IMG/VR virus record: IMGVR_UViG_3300005613_000191
Coordinates: 1 to 37,839 of that record
DNA: 37,839 bases
DNA from: a virus
Strand: one strand, 5' to 3'
This document shows positions 1 through 8,662 of the stretch, piece by piece. The first letter of the stretch is position 1. Each line of letters opens with the position of its first letter. The position numbers and the translations under genes are program-made. Under the pieces are notes generated by a model. The model was not told the DNA's origin, made no database searches, and worked only from the letters and a program-made list of their open reading frames with translations.

Positions 1-1369
1 GTCGTCCATATTGAACAACTGTGTGAATATAGGCTGCTGTCCCATAGTGCCCATTGCGGCAATGCTCTCATACATCTTTTCGCGATTTTTGGTCAATGTT
101 TCGCTTAGGTCTTCTATGGCCTCATTTGCCGCGCCAATACTAAATCCACCCGCAAGGAACGTCGCAAACCATAATTTTGTTGCTTCGATGTTTCTCTTAA
201 TTGGTGACCAAGTTTCACCAATAGACCTATTTATAATTTCTTGACTTTCCTTGATTACGGCCGCTTGTCGCTGTTCTGTCGCAATCATCTTAGCCAAAGC
301 CTCATCAGTACGCCCAGTGGACGCGTATACGAGGTCTAAATCTTCTGCGAAGCCTTTTAACCCCTCTTCACTTGCGAGAGCCATAACAACTCTTAATGAC
401 CTCATGTTGCGAACCATAGTTGGCAATACAGCTAGTCCAAATTCTTTTACCGCTAATGAAAGGTCTTCTATAAATCCTTGAAGCCCGAAAACTCGTATTC
501 CAACTGCTGACATATCCACGCCAAATTTCTGCGCCGCTTCACTTGCCTGTTTCGTTGGAGATACAACATTCTGAATTGTAAGAGCAAGACCTCTTGAAGC
601 CATATCTACGTGGAGACCCATCCTTGTAACGGTGGCTAATGCAGCTGCTATCTCTTCAAATGCAACTCCTGCTGCCGCCGCAATTGGTGTGATGTATCCA
701 AGTGAACTCGCCAAGTCTTCAAATCTTAATTTACCACGAACAACTGTCTGGAAAAGTATATCACTAACATTAGCTGCTTGTTCAACAGATTTTCCATATG
801 AATTAATAATACTTGTAAGAACGTCCACAGATGTTTCAACAGTAGTAAGACCAGCTATTGAAGCTTTTGTTGCGGTATTAAGTAAATTTAATGATTTTTC
901 AACATCGACTGCCGCAGATAAAATTTGATAAAGACCACGACTCATGTCAACTGCAGATTGTCCATATTGAACAGATAATTGCTTGACACCTTCTGTTAAT
1001 TGGGCTAATGCCTGAAAAGATTCTCCGGTAAGAATAGTGGAAACTTCAGCCATTGAATTTTCGAACTTTCTCTGTTTTTCTACGCTCTCATCAATCCACT
1101 GGTTAAACTCTCTGAATGCACGTGATGCAAGTTGTATTGCAGCCTGTATTCCGATGAATCTCATTGCGGCACCGTTCAATGCTTTTGACATTCCACCGGC
1201 TTTTGAGTTAAATGTGGTCATGTCTCTAGTAACGTGCTTTACGCCATTTTGCCACTCTGTAGTGGTTTTTTTTACTCTTTGTAAATTATTGCCCACATAT
1301 GTTAATTCTTTTTTCATATTTCCTTCCATCGTCATGATGGTTCTAACATTGTGAGTTGTATTTGACATA
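1..1369 (-). CDS. tail tape measure protein, C-terminus cut by window edge
   Basis: An open frame starts at the ATG ending at 1369 and runs with no stop off the left edge, giving about 456 residues. The product resembles the conserved core of TP901-type tape measure proteins: a helical start, then a region rich in Ala, Ser and Gly that includes TPIAAAAGVAFEEIAAALA, ASRGLALTIQNVVSPT and QQPIFTQLFNMDD. Such proteins set tail length and pass into the host on DNA entry. It lies directly after the tail chaperone pair, the usual order in tailed viruses. The start is uncertain, since internal methionines follow within 20 codons. Full length cannot be judged. Confidence 0.85.
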
Positions 1370-1573
1370 TTAATACCTTGGTTTTCCCCTTGCTGCTATC
1401 ATATCTTTCTGGCTTTGGTAAAGTCCTTTCTGTACTACTGGTCCGCCAGATTGTTTTTGGTTTAATTTTGCACGTGTTATTAAAATAGTCAGGAAATCCC
1501 AATATGACATATCAAGAATTTCTTTATATCCGCCAACTGACATATAAAGTGCATTAAGATTATCTATAAACAA
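1370..1573 (-). CDS. tail assembly chaperone, downstream frame (probable -1 frameshift extension)
   Basis: This 67-codon frame ends just before the tape measure start. It has no ATG near its beginning; the nearest candidate is TTG at 1573, and no clear ribosome site precedes it. The frame is open back to 1636, overlapping the end of the upstream gene in the -1 register. That is the layout of lambda G/GT-type tail chaperones, where a fraction of ribosomes slip back one base and make a fused protein. The visible protein part includes SYWDFLTILITRAKLNQKQ. The role is inferred from position and frame geometry. Confidence 0.6.
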   Translation of the reverse strand: MFIDNLNALYMSVGGYKEILDMSYWDFLTILITRAKLNQKQSGGPVVQKGLYQSQKDMIAARGKPRY

Positions 1574-1593
1574 GTCAAGTCTTTCCCGATATC

Positions 1594-1908
1594 CTATTTT
1601 GACTTGGTTTTCTTGCCCTTCTCGCGAAAATATATATCACACTTTCCTTCTGTATAAATAGCGTTGAAAAGCTCAACAAGTACGGTGGGGTGAAGCTGCC
1701 TAATATTGTCTAATTCTAAATTTGGGTCAACTTCTTTCAATCCCTCATATATGCAGAGAAACTGGAATTCAATGTCCTTGTCACTTTCGCTCGTATTCTT
1801 TGGCAATTTATTTATTTTTTCCAAGACTGCCTTGTGCTTCATTACAGTCCAATTTTTAAGTTCAAACGGCTTTCCCTTATTTATAAATTTTAAAATTAAT
1901 TTAGTCAT
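1594..1908 (-). CDS. tail assembly chaperone, upstream frame (gpG-like position)
   Basis: The protein is 104 residues, starting at the ATG at 1908, which has a GAGGT ribosome site about 9 bases upstream; longer readings to 1953 would ignore that site. It is charged and helical, with a C-terminus rich in lysine (EKGKKTKSK). It sits between a tail terminator-like gene and the tape measure, and its last 43 bases overlap the next frame in the -1 register. The last sense codons before the stop read TCA-AAA-TAG, so tRNA-Lys could slip back onto A-AAA at the stop. The tail chaperone call comes from position, size and the frame overlap, not from recognised motifs. Confidence 0.6.
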   Translation of the reverse strand: MTKLILKFINKGKPFELKNWTVMKHKAVLEKINKLPKNTSESDKDIEFQFLCIYEGLKEVDPNLELDNIRQLHPTVLVELFNAIYTEGKCDIYFREKGKKTKSK

Positions 1909-1924
1909 TTTTCTACCTCTAATT

Positions 1925-2422
1925 TTATTCACAACAATCATAGTATAGCACATAAAGAGTTAATATATATTTAAATACTACTTGATGTGCCCTTGTTTCT
2001 CTGATATGCCTTATATCCTGTATATTAACAAATGTCGTATCTGCATCAAATGTACAATTTCTTTGATGAGTTCTTATTTGATTTTGTAGCTCATCCATTA
2101 CTTTTTTTCCAAAGCTTGTAGCATCAATTTTATCAGTATTTGCAAACTCTAGACTAATATCAATATACGCTTCCGCCTTTCTTGTTACTGCGCCAACATC
2201 ATGTGGCTCATATGTGCACATTGCCAAATCCATTTCTAAAAATGGCATTTCTTGTATTGATTCTGTTTTTACTTCTTCCGATACGAACATGGGCACTTTT
2301 ATGGTTTCGCCGTTAGCAGCAGAAATAGAAATATAATAATAATCACCTATATCTTCCGCCCAGCCACTTGTACAAATTGTAGAACGCACACTTTTTCTAG
2401 GGTCATGACTCGTAATTGCCAT
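1925..2422 (-). CDS. virion protein, tail terminator or tail completion candidate
   Basis: A 165-residue mixed alpha/beta protein starting MAITSHDPRKSVRS. The middle carries an amphipathic stretch followed by FANTDKIDATSFGKKVMDE, and the end is hydrophobic beta (VVFKYILTLYVLYYDCCE). In tailed viruses the gene between the head-tail connector and the tail chaperone often encodes the tail terminator, and the size fits. No family motif is recognised with certainty. Five cysteines, two adjacent at the C-terminus, match the cysteine-rich character of the neighbouring virion proteins. It abuts the upstream gene with a 2-base gap, suggesting co-translation. Confidence 0.45.
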   Translation of the reverse strand: MAITSHDPRKSVRSTICTSGWAEDIGDYYYISISAANGETIKVPMFVSEEVKTESIQEMPFLEMDLAMCTYEPHDVGAVTRKAEAYIDISLEFANTDKIDATSFGKKVMDELQNQIRTHQRNCTFDADTTFVNIQDIRHIRETRAHQVVFKYILTLYVLYYDCCE

Positions 2423-2424
2423 AA

Positions 2425-3411
2425 TTAATACACGCCTCCAACTTGCGGATTTCTTATTTTTTTGAGTATACGTCTATATTCTTTATACATTCTGGCAGGG
2501 TCAACATATTTAACATTCTGTGCAGCAACTAAATCAGCCGCTGTTGCCCGCTCTAATTCGCCAAACCTCAATAATACTTTATGGGCTGCAAGATAAGAAA
2601 CTGCTTGGTGCATAAGGTCTCTTGTCCATCCTCTACTTCTTGTCCAGTATTCGAGTTTTACCCATGCATATGCCGCCGGAATTGGAAGTACGCCATCATA
2701 TGTAAGTTTTAATTTTCCACAAACATCATCTAATACTTCAACATACCCATTATGACAATCACCGTCGCAGTCTTTCCATGTCATGAATACGTCACCTTGG
2801 CAATCAGTATCATCCCAACCTTCAACAGCACCATCATCATCGTGGTCTGCAAGATAACCTGCCTGTGTCCAGAAAGTAGTTGTAGTTCCATCAAATGTTG
2901 AACATACCATATTTCCACATCTACAATTTTCCATGCAACAATTACAACGTACTGGTTCATCAACATGATGTTCAAAAACAGTTTCTTTTACTTCATTATA
3001 AGCATTCCAAATTAATCCATTTATAGCTCTGTCACTAATTGATTTCTGTTCGCCAATTCCGGAAAGTTCCCTAACTTCCTTGTTGACATTCCATGGAAAT
3101 ACATAAAAAGAAAATGTTTTTTTCATTGTATAAGAACAGGTGGATATTTCTACGTCATACTTTCCATATAGAGCATCCGCATCAAGTGTATAATCATAAT
3201 AATATTCATATGCTACGTCTTTGCTCATCAATGCGCCATCTACAACATTAAAACCGCAAGGGTCTGTAATAGTAATTAGTACAGAAGATGGGTCACTTTT
3301 TTCCGAAGTTAATGCGTCTCTAATTGTTACATAACAGAGATAATCATCTCCTCTTTCGTATATCCCTGATTCATTAAATTCTGTAATTGTATAACGATTT
3401 ATATTAATCAC
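2425..3411 (-). CDS. virion connector-like protein with Ig-like N-terminus and cysteine cluster
   Basis: The product is 328 residues. The first 110 or so form a beta-sandwich-like segment (YLCYVTIRDALTSEKSDPSS, later GKYDVEISTCS), then a helical linker beginning VNKEVRELSGIGEQKSISD. A cluster of six cysteines in 14 residues follows (CNCCMENCRCGNMVC), then an acidic stretch with DHDDDGAVEGWDDTDC that could bind calcium. The C-terminus is helical. It has 13 cysteines in all. The start is unusual: GTG at 3411 lies inside the TAGGTGAT that ends the upstream gene, so the best ribosome site overlaps the start codon, and a start a few codons downstream is possible. The connector role is inferred from position. 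Confidence 0.45.
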   Translation of the reverse strand: MININRYTITEFNESGIYERGDDYLCYVTIRDALTSEKSDPSSVLITITDPCGFNVVDGALMSKDVAYEYYYDYTLDADALYGKYDVEISTCSYTMKKTFSFYVFPWNVNKEVRELSGIGEQKSISDRAINGLIWNAYNEVKETVFEHHVDEPVRCNCCMENCRCGNMVCSTFDGTTTTFWTQAGYLADHDDDGAVEGWDDTDCQGDVFMTWKDCDGDCHNGYVEVLDDVCGKLKLTYDGVLPIPAAYAWVKLEYWTRSRGWTRDLMHQAVSYLAAHKVLLRFGELERATAADLVAAQNVKYVDPARMYKEYRRILKKIRNPQVGGVY

Positions 3412-3588
3412 CTACTTTTTCTTTGGAGTGTATTTTTCTTTAAGTTGGTCTTCTCTAGTTTTATTTAGCTCTTGTTGTATGCGAGTTCTAAATAATCCAA
3501 GTATCATACCAACTTGTATTGGAACTTCTACTTTTTTAAGGACTATATCTAATGCTTGAAGTTCTTCATTTTTAATTTCTATTTTCAT
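3412..3588 (-). CDS. small hypothetical protein in the virion block
   Basis: A 58-residue frame, MKIEIKNEELQALDIVLKKV at its start, rich in Lys and Glu and predicted mostly helical. The ATG at 3588 follows a GGGGTGG ribosome-like site by about 5 bases. The stop overlaps the putative GTG start of the next gene (TAGGTG), so the two are probably translationally coupled. No family recognised. Confidence 0.7.
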   Translation of the reverse strand: MKIEIKNEELQALDIVLKKVEVPIQVGMILGLFRTRIQQELNKTREDQLKEKYTPKKK

Positions 3589-3598
3589 TCTTCCACCC

Positions 3599-4333
3599 CT
3601 ATTTCTCCCAATTGGGAAATTTCCATTTATATAATGCTAATGCGTGTTTATAAGCCTTAAATTCGCCCATCAGCTCATCCCAAGTTTTTTCTTTTACTTT
3701 AACACGGCCAAATCTAAATTGTACTATAAATGCGCCTTCAACTTTAATTCCTGTGAGCTCGTAAAACGCATACGCATACGCAGCTAATTGTAACCAGTAT
3801 TCTGGATATATTGTTCTACTTGTTTTCCAGTCGCCAATGACAAGGGACGATTTTAGGAATTTAGCTTTATGTCCCCTTACAAGAAATCTTATTGGGGTTA
3901 AGTAGTGTCCTATAAAATCTGCTGTTCCTGCATATCTATATTTATTGCTCCAAAGATGCTGCTCAAGTCCTTCCGCTATAAGCTCAGCCTCCTTGTTGAA
4001 TGTGGCAAAAAGTTTCATGTCAAGTTTTACTTCTTCACCAAACTCATCCTTAGGAAGTTTATTAAGGTATAGTGGTTTTTTCTTAAGTTTAAGTTCAATA
4101 AGTTTGTGAACTTTGGTACCTAGATTCTGCCTATTCTCAATTATCGCATCTGCTTTTTTTCTGCCAATTGACGCGAACCAACTTATGAGTCCTGGCTTAC
4201 CAATAATTGATAAGGACCTAGTTACGCGAATATATTTTTTTCCGTCAATATTGTATTCTTTGTTTGTGGAAGTGTAATCTTTTGGTTCTATAATTTTCCA
4301 TTGTTTATTTAAGATATAAACCACTCCATCCAT
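3599..4333 (-). CDS. PD-(D/E)XK nuclease, RecB/Cas4-like
   Basis: A 244-residue protein with the marks of the RecB-like PD-(D/E)XK nuclease fold: GTKVHKLIE near residue 92 (conserved His before the core), YRYAGTADFIG (residues about 133-143, the metal-binding Asp), LVIGDWKTSR (residues about 163-172, the D-x-K pair) and YPEYWLQLAAYAYAF (QxxxY motif). All core residues appear intact. Such enzymes cut or resect DNA in recombination and replication; no helicase partner is next to it. It is set among tail and connector genes rather than with replication genes, so it may act at packaging or head filling, or simply be misplaced. Exact substrate unknown. Confidence 0.8.
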   Translation of the reverse strand: MDGVVYILNKQWKIIEPKDYTSTNKEYNIDGKKYIRVTRSLSIIGKPGLISWFASIGRKKADAIIENRQNLGTKVHKLIELKLKKKPLYLNKLPKDEFGEEVKLDMKLFATFNKEAELIAEGLEQHLWSNKYRYAGTADFIGHYLTPIRFLVRGHKAKFLKSSLVIGDWKTSRTIYPEYWLQLAAYAYAFYELTGIKVEGAFIVQFRFGRVKVKEKTWDELMGEFKAYKHALALYKWKFPNWEK

Positions 4334-4437
4334 AATTCGCTTTGAGATTTTTTTTCGTATTCTTTTTTTTCTTTTTCTACGGTATCATCCAATTCAAGAA
4401 CGATACCAGTCTTTACTTCAATCAAAGTATGCTTCAT
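4309..4437 (-). CDS. small acidic/lysine-rich protein overlapping the nuclease gene
   Basis: A 42-residue frame beginning MKHTLIEVKTGIVLELDD and then a run of Glu and Lys. The ATG at 4437 is preceded by AGAGGTAG at a good distance. Its last 25 bases overlap the start of the nuclease gene in another frame, a coupling arrangement common in this genome. Function unknown. Confidence 0.6.
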   Translation of the reverse strand: MKHTLIEVKTGIVLELDDTVEKEKKEYEKKSQSELWMEWFIS

Positions 4438-4479
4438 ATTTTTCTACCTCTAAATTTTTAAACCTTATAACCACCATGA

Positions 4480-4522
4480 CGTGATTGATATAAAGAAATA
4501 AAGAAAGGGATTGTCCCAATCT
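4480..4522 (-). terminator. hairpin plus pyrimidine-rich tract after the tail tube gene
   Basis: Directly after the tail tube stop, the minus strand reads GATTG-GGA-CAATC (4509-4521), followed by CCTTTCTTTATTTCTTTATAT. A short GC-containing hairpin with a U-rich tail looks like an intrinsic terminator or a 3'-end stabiliser for the highly expressed tail tube and capsid messages. A TTTATATCA box within the tail could also act as a promoter for the genes downstream; this is less certain. Confidence 0.5.
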
Positions 4523-5464
4523 CTACGATGTTGGTACTGAACTGACTATGCCTGAACAGTCACTTGGTTTCGCTGTGAACGGTGCAGATTCCAACATTGC
4601 TTCCCCTGAAATATTCAGGTTGACTTCGCTGTTCTTCCATTCGCAGTTTGGCAAAGTTATCATTGGTGCATTAGAACCTAGTGCTCCCATTCTCACTTCA
4701 ATCGTAAAAGCGGTATTTGCAAGTACCTCTCCAAAGTGAAGAGCACCACCACCATCTAAGGTAATGTCACAAGTTCCCTCAATGTCGTATTTGCCTTCCA
4801 CCAAATAGGATTTAAGCAGCGCATCGTGGTCAGTGTATCCTTTCAGATTGTGGTTGAAAGTCAGGTTAATACTATTTGTAATGAATGCTATGTGGTCAGT
4901 ATTGACTACAAGTCCGTTAGTCTTTCTGATTTCTCCAGCTACGTTGAATTGCAGATACGGATAAGTCGATACAGTGCTACATTCGGGTTCTTCCCCAGTA
5001 CAAGTTGTGTCAGTCAAGATAGATTTACAAAGAAAATCAATTGTAACTTTGTAAGGCTCATTCTTAGCTCCAGCAATTGTCACTGTATTTGGTTTAGCCC
5101 CAAGAACATCATACCAACTAGAATTAATCCCAGTCAGACAGCTGTTTGCGGCGATACAAAATGAAAGTGATTGCAGAGTGCAACAGTTTCCTATCCTGTC
5201 TACGGTATCGTCTATCAAAGTATCACTAGTTTGTGGTATATACTCTAAATGAAGTGTTGGTTCGTTAGTCTGTTTCAGTAAGTGGCAAACCATTGGCGAA
5301 TCGATGCCGACAAGAGGCACATGTCTATCACCAGTTCCGACTCTAACGTCAAGAACTTTACATGATACGGGTAACGTAACAGCGGACTCTCCACTGCCAT
5401 ATGAATCTTCTACCCAATACCATATCTTGCCGCTAAATGGTATTCCAATATTTGTTACGGCCAT
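4523..5464 (-). CDS. putative tail tube (major tail) protein
   Basis: A 313-residue beta-rich protein that begins MAVTNIGIPFSGKIWYWVED, after a strong GGAGG ribosome site. It has the order expected of major tail proteins: a beta N-terminus, a central barrel-like region (VNTDHIAFITNSINLTFNHN) and a C-terminal region typical of tube subunits. It follows the capsid gene after a 48-base gap. It contains 12 cysteines, including a CC pair and a C-x5-C set (GNCCTLQSLSFC), which is unusual for a tube protein. The assignment rests on length, fold impression and position between the capsid and tail assembly genes. Confidence 0.6.
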   Translation of the reverse strand: MAVTNIGIPFSGKIWYWVEDSYGSGESAVTLPVSCKVLDVRVGTGDRHVPLVGIDSPMVCHLLKQTNEPTLHLEYIPQTSDTLIDDTVDRIGNCCTLQSLSFCIAANSCLTGINSSWYDVLGAKPNTVTIAGAKNEPYKVTIDFLCKSILTDTTCTGEEPECSTVSTYPYLQFNVAGEIRKTNGLVVNTDHIAFITNSINLTFNHNLKGYTDHDALLKSYLVEGKYDIEGTCDITLDGGGALHFGEVLANTAFTIEVRMGALGSNAPMITLPNCEWKNSEVNLNISGEAMLESAPFTAKPSDCSGIVSSVPTS

Positions 5465-5465
5465 A

Positions 5466-5512
5466 ATTTTTCCTCCAAAAATAAAAGAATAGGGATTTCT
5501 CCCAATTCAATT
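5466..5512 (-). promoter_or_regulatory. hairpin plus U-rich leader between capsid and tail tube genes
   Basis: On the minus strand the capsid stop is followed by GGGA-GAAA-TCCC (5492-5503, a GNRA-type loop), then TATTCTTTTATTTTT and GGAGG. This is the same design, hairpin then CCCTATTCTTTT-like tract then ribosome site, as the repeated leaders at 21021-21615 on the other strand. It may attenuate read-through or stabilise the capsid message end. Confidence 0.5.
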
Positions 5513-6772
5513 TTAAGCGTCTGGACTCTTAATGTGTGCAATTGCGTTTACGTCTAATGCTCCGTGGGCGAAATAACACCACATGGCGTAAGTCCAAGAA
5601 TTACAGTCGATATTTCTATCTTTCTCTAATGATGGACGTTTACCAAATGCAGCACCGTAAGCTCTACTAGAATCTACAATAACTGCAAATACTGTGTCTG
5701 TTGCGGTTGAACAACTTTGTGCTCCACAGTATTCGATAACCTTCAGGCCATTAAACCTTACAAGTTTTCCTTCACCATCAATCTTTATAACTTTTTCAGC
5801 CCATGCTTGTACGGCAGGAGTCTGCATATTTTTAAAGATTGAAGCAATTGTAGGTGATACAATCATCCAGTCTGGGTCATAAGGTGTGGTACCTTCTCTC
5901 ATTGCAGCAACAGTTGCATTGACTGCATTGTAAAGGTTAAGTAGGTCAGCATTTGTACAACAGTTACTACCATCAGTTGCGGCAGAAAGTGCAGCAGAAC
6001 AAGTTAATGTTGCAGCAAGGTCTGTACTAGTTCCAGCAGCGGCAGCTACAAGGCCAGCATAGATTGTTGCATCAAAGAACTCAGCCCAACGTTTTCCAAA
6101 AGCTTTCAGATATTCACGTCTGTAAATTTCTCCAGCATCGAAAACATCAAAGCTACAAACTTCAGTGACTTCACCATATTGTAGACAAGTTAAATTGTAT
6201 TCACTTAATGAAGCAGAAACACAACTTAGACATTCACAAGCAGTAGCTGCGGCAGGTGCGCCGAACTTACCAATTGTTCTTATTGTAATATTGAGTCCGT
6301 CTCCAGCTGAGATGTCAAGTCCTTTTACACAAACCTTAAATAGGTCTGCTTCACAGTACATAGACTGCCAAACAATGTTAGCATACGTCTCTGTTGGACT
6401 CCAAGCTGAAATATCGTTGTCACAACCAGAATTTGAATCGGTATATTCTTTGACTTCTCCACTGATGAAATTTTCATAAGGCGTAACTTTTCCACCAAAT
6501 GCTCTAAGATATTCATCAGCTGCAAATTCATGGGGTTCTCCATCTTCACCAATAGTTGTTTCTTTAGGAGGTATAATTTTACTCACTGGTGGATGAGCTT
6601 CTTTATACTCTTTCTCCCATTGCTCTTTTAATTTTTGCTCGTATTCCGTCTTTGCTTTTTCAGCTTCTCGAGCTTCAAAGTCTGCGGTTTCTTTCTTCAT
6701 TCGAGCGGTTTTCTTATTGAGTTCCTCAAGGTATTCTGCCTCAAGTTCCTCAATACTTTTGTCGTCTGTCAT
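5513..6772 (-). CDS. major capsid protein, HK97-fold type with N-terminal scaffold-like helix
   Basis: A 419-residue protein. Residues 1-75 form a highly charged coiled coil (KSIEELEAEYLEELNKKTAR and on), like the delta domain that scaffolds HK97-type capsids and is removed by the prohead protease. The remainder resembles capsid proteins of this fold, with an Ala-rich central region (GLVAAAAGTSTDLAATL), DPDWMIVSPTIASIFKN and a C-terminal VFAVIVDSSRAYGAAFGKRP region seen in many capsid proteins. It has 15 cysteines, including C-E-C-L-S-C, CC and C-x3-C groups. The gene follows the putative protease and precedes the tail tube, as expected. Its stop overlaps nothing; its start overlaps the end of the protease gene. 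Confidence 0.8.
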   Translation of the reverse strand: MTDDKSIEELEAEYLEELNKKTARMKKETADFEAREAEKAKTEYEQKLKEQWEKEYKEAHPPVSKIIPPKETTIGEDGEPHEFAADEYLRAFGGKVTPYENFISGEVKEYTDSNSGCDNDISAWSPTETYANIVWQSMYCEADLFKVCVKGLDISAGDGLNITIRTIGKFGAPAAATACECLSCVSASLSEYNLTCLQYGEVTEVCSFDVFDAGEIYRREYLKAFGKRWAEFFDATIYAGLVAAAAGTSTDLAATLTCSAALSAATDGSNCCTNADLLNLYNAVNATVAAMREGTTPYDPDWMIVSPTIASIFKNMQTPAVQAWAEKVIKIDGEGKLVRFNGLKVIEYCGAQSCSTATDTVFAVIVDSSRAYGAAFGKRPSLEKDRNIDCNSWTYAMWCYFAHGALDVNAIAHIKSPDA

Positions 6773-7536
6773 TAATTTTTTCCTCCAAATTTCTTAATTC
6801 GGTTTTCTAAATATGCGCGTCTTTTCGCATCTTTTTTATTCTCTATTAAATTTTCCTCAGTTGTATTATCTGTGTTAGTTGTGCAAGACCTACTTTCACA
6901 TTCTGAGTTATTTGTTGTTATTCCGCAACCCTGTTTGTCGTCGCAAAGACCTTTTAATACTGTAGATAATGCACGTGGTCTTACATCATAAATATAATCC
7001 ACCATATCATCCGCTTTATATCCATAATCTTCGTAGTTGCTTCCTTCTGGTAACGAACTAGCCTTTACTCGTTTCACTTTTCCCAAAAATGAAATTGATA
7101 CATTTGGCGTTAGTCCTGCATTATCACAAAGCTCAACAAATCCCTGCCAATCTCTACCATAGCGGGTATTAAGCGATGGATGAATGTCCATGGATAGCGA
7201 CTTTGACTCATGGTCGTATTGAACGTTGTCTTGCCAGCCTACAAAGTAGAGAATATTACTTTGAGCACTAAATCCCGTTCTAAAAGTCGTTCCCATGTGA
7301 TTAATGTCATGTAATGTGTTTTCCCACAGTGAAGCTGACCTTGCCAATTCCACAGCAGAAAAAAATTGTCCTCTCATAAACCTATCACCAATCATAGCAA
7401 TAGTTTTTCGTGTATTTGAGTCATTTTCTTTTGTTGAAGATGCAGATAATTCTTTTAATTTTTTATGCTCAACAACAGTATTAAGAGGTACTTCAAAATT
7501 AAATTCTATATATTTATCGTTCGGCATGTAATTCAC
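6772..7536 (-). CDS. putative prohead protease / capsid maturation protein
   Basis: A 254-residue protein between portal-side genes and the capsid gene, the usual place for the maturation protease. Residues about 45-160 carry IAMIGDRFMRGQFF, TLHDINHMGT, KSLSMDIHPS and LTPNVSISFLGKV; the His and Ser of the last two are in the relative order of HK97-type serine proteases (H then VS-x-G). The C-terminus has a cysteine set (C-x5-C and C-x3-C) and a basic tail (AKRRAYLENRIKKF). If a protease, it would cleave the helical N-terminus of the capsid protein. The family match is by impression, so this is a candidate only. Confidence 0.5.
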   Translation of the reverse strand: MNYMPNDKYIEFNFEVPLNTVVEHKKLKELSASSTKENDSNTRKTIAMIGDRFMRGQFFSAVELARSASLWENTLHDINHMGTTFRTGFSAQSNILYFVGWQDNVQYDHESKSLSMDIHPSLNTRYGRDWQGFVELCDNAGLTPNVSISFLGKVKRVKASSLPEGSNYEDYGYKADDMVDYIYDVRPRALSTVLKGLCDDKQGCGITTNNSECESRSCTTNTDNTTEENLIENKKDAKRRAYLENRIKKFGGKN

Positions 7537-8025
7537 CTATAATTTTTTAAGTTTCTTTTTTTGTTCTGATGGCACAAATATATTTTCGTCAAATGATTTC
7601 ATATATTGTGGTATTCTTTTTTCTTTTCTTAATTTTGCAGTTCTAACTTTAGAATCATGCCATAAATTAACATTCCATTCACTTGGGTCTTTGACATATG
7701 GTTTTATCCACGTTCTAATTTCAGTTGCACGCTGAAGTACTTGGTCTAGTAACCAAAAGAATACATCTCTGTAAGCAGTATCTCTATACATAATCCATAG
7801 GAAAAATTCTCCTAAGTCTTTTACTACTTTTGATTGGTAAGGTTCTTTTATTACTTTTCCTGCATAGGTAAGCATTTGTGCAAATAAATAAATTGCTGGA
7901 TTTCCACTATTAGTTACATCATTATGAATGGCGGGTGCAGTAGCTTCTTTACCAAGTTTTTTTCTTAATAGCCATACACCAGCTCGAACGTATTTTTTTG
8001 ATTTATCAGCGGAAAGAATATCCAT
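7537..8025 (-). CDS. hypothetical protein of the head gene block
   Basis: A 162-residue, mostly helical and basic protein starting MDILSADKSKKYVRAGVWLL. The centre is aromatic (FFLWIMYRDTAYRDVFFWLL) and the end is lysine-rich. It lies between the putative protease and a coiled-coil protein and ends directly before the protease start, so it belongs to the head operon. No family recognised; a head-tail joining or minor capsid role is possible. Confidence 0.6.
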   Translation of the reverse strand: MDILSADKSKKYVRAGVWLLRKKLGKEATAPAIHNDVTNSGNPAIYLFAQMLTYAGKVIKEPYQSKVVKDLGEFFLWIMYRDTAYRDVFFWLLDQVLQRATEIRTWIKPYVKDPSEWNVNLWHDSKVRTAKLRKEKRIPQYMKSFDENIFVPSEQKKKLKKL

Positions 8026-8029
8026 ATTA

Positions 8030-8662
8030 TCACTTGGTCTTATTTTTCTTATCCGCTAATTTCATTGCTTCTTTAAATGCTGCTTGAACTTCAGGTTTTT
8101 GCATATCTTTGGCGTCAGCTTTGAAAAGTTCATCGTATTCTTTTTCCGTGAGTTTCTTTTCATCTTCTGTTAATGTTGCACCACGAGGTCTAAATTCTTT
8201 CATTTTATATTGGGCATATCTACTTTCTGCAAATGTTAATAACCGTAGACCCGCTTCAACATACATATCTCGTCTTGCATTTACCTGTTGTTTAACCGCT
8301 GCTACACTATTTGTAATGGTTTTAATTTGGTCATCAAGTGCTCTCAATACTTTTTTCTTGTCATCTTCTGCGTAATACATATCTGAAGTAAGTTGTATTT
8401 GTATGGGTAATTTAATATCGCCTTTTTGTATTTTTTTTCTTCGTGCAACTAAATTTATTCTAATAAATTCATATTGTTCATACTGCTTTTTTAGTTTTGC
8501 ATATTGATTACTGAGTTCCACAAGTTCATTAAAAACGATTGTTTCGTTTTGGTATAATGGAACTGCATTTTCTCTATTTGCTTCTTTTTCACCAACCTTA
8601 GATGATACCGGGCCGATTTTCGGTATTTTATTTGCTCTTTTTCTACTATTTCCTTTTGCCAT
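8030..8662 (-). CDS. coiled-coil hypothetical protein of the head gene block
   Basis: A 210-residue charged protein with a disordered basic start (MAKGNSRKRANKIPKI) and long helices, for example LVELSNQYAKLKKQYEQYEF and a second helix at residues about 105-140. The C-terminus is Lys/Glu-rich. It could be a scaffold or a minor head protein on the grounds of composition and position. There is no recognised motif. The ribosome site AGGTAG lies 5-10 bases before the ATG. Confidence 0.6.
   Translation of the reverse strand: MAKGNSRKRANKIPKIGPVSSKVGEKEANRENAVPLYQNETIVFNELVELSNQYAKLKKQYEQYEFIRINLVARRKKIQKGDIKLPIQIQLTSDMYYAEDDKKKVLRALDDQIKTITNSVAAVKQQVNARRDMYVEAGLRLLTFAESRYAQYKMKEFRPRGATLTEDEKKLTEKEYDELFKADAKDMQKPEVQAAFKEAMKLADKKNKTK

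Noticed and set aside
632-1354. Plus-strand frames at the left edge
   Set aside because: They are shadows of the tape measure gene on the minus strand, which has the better composition and context.
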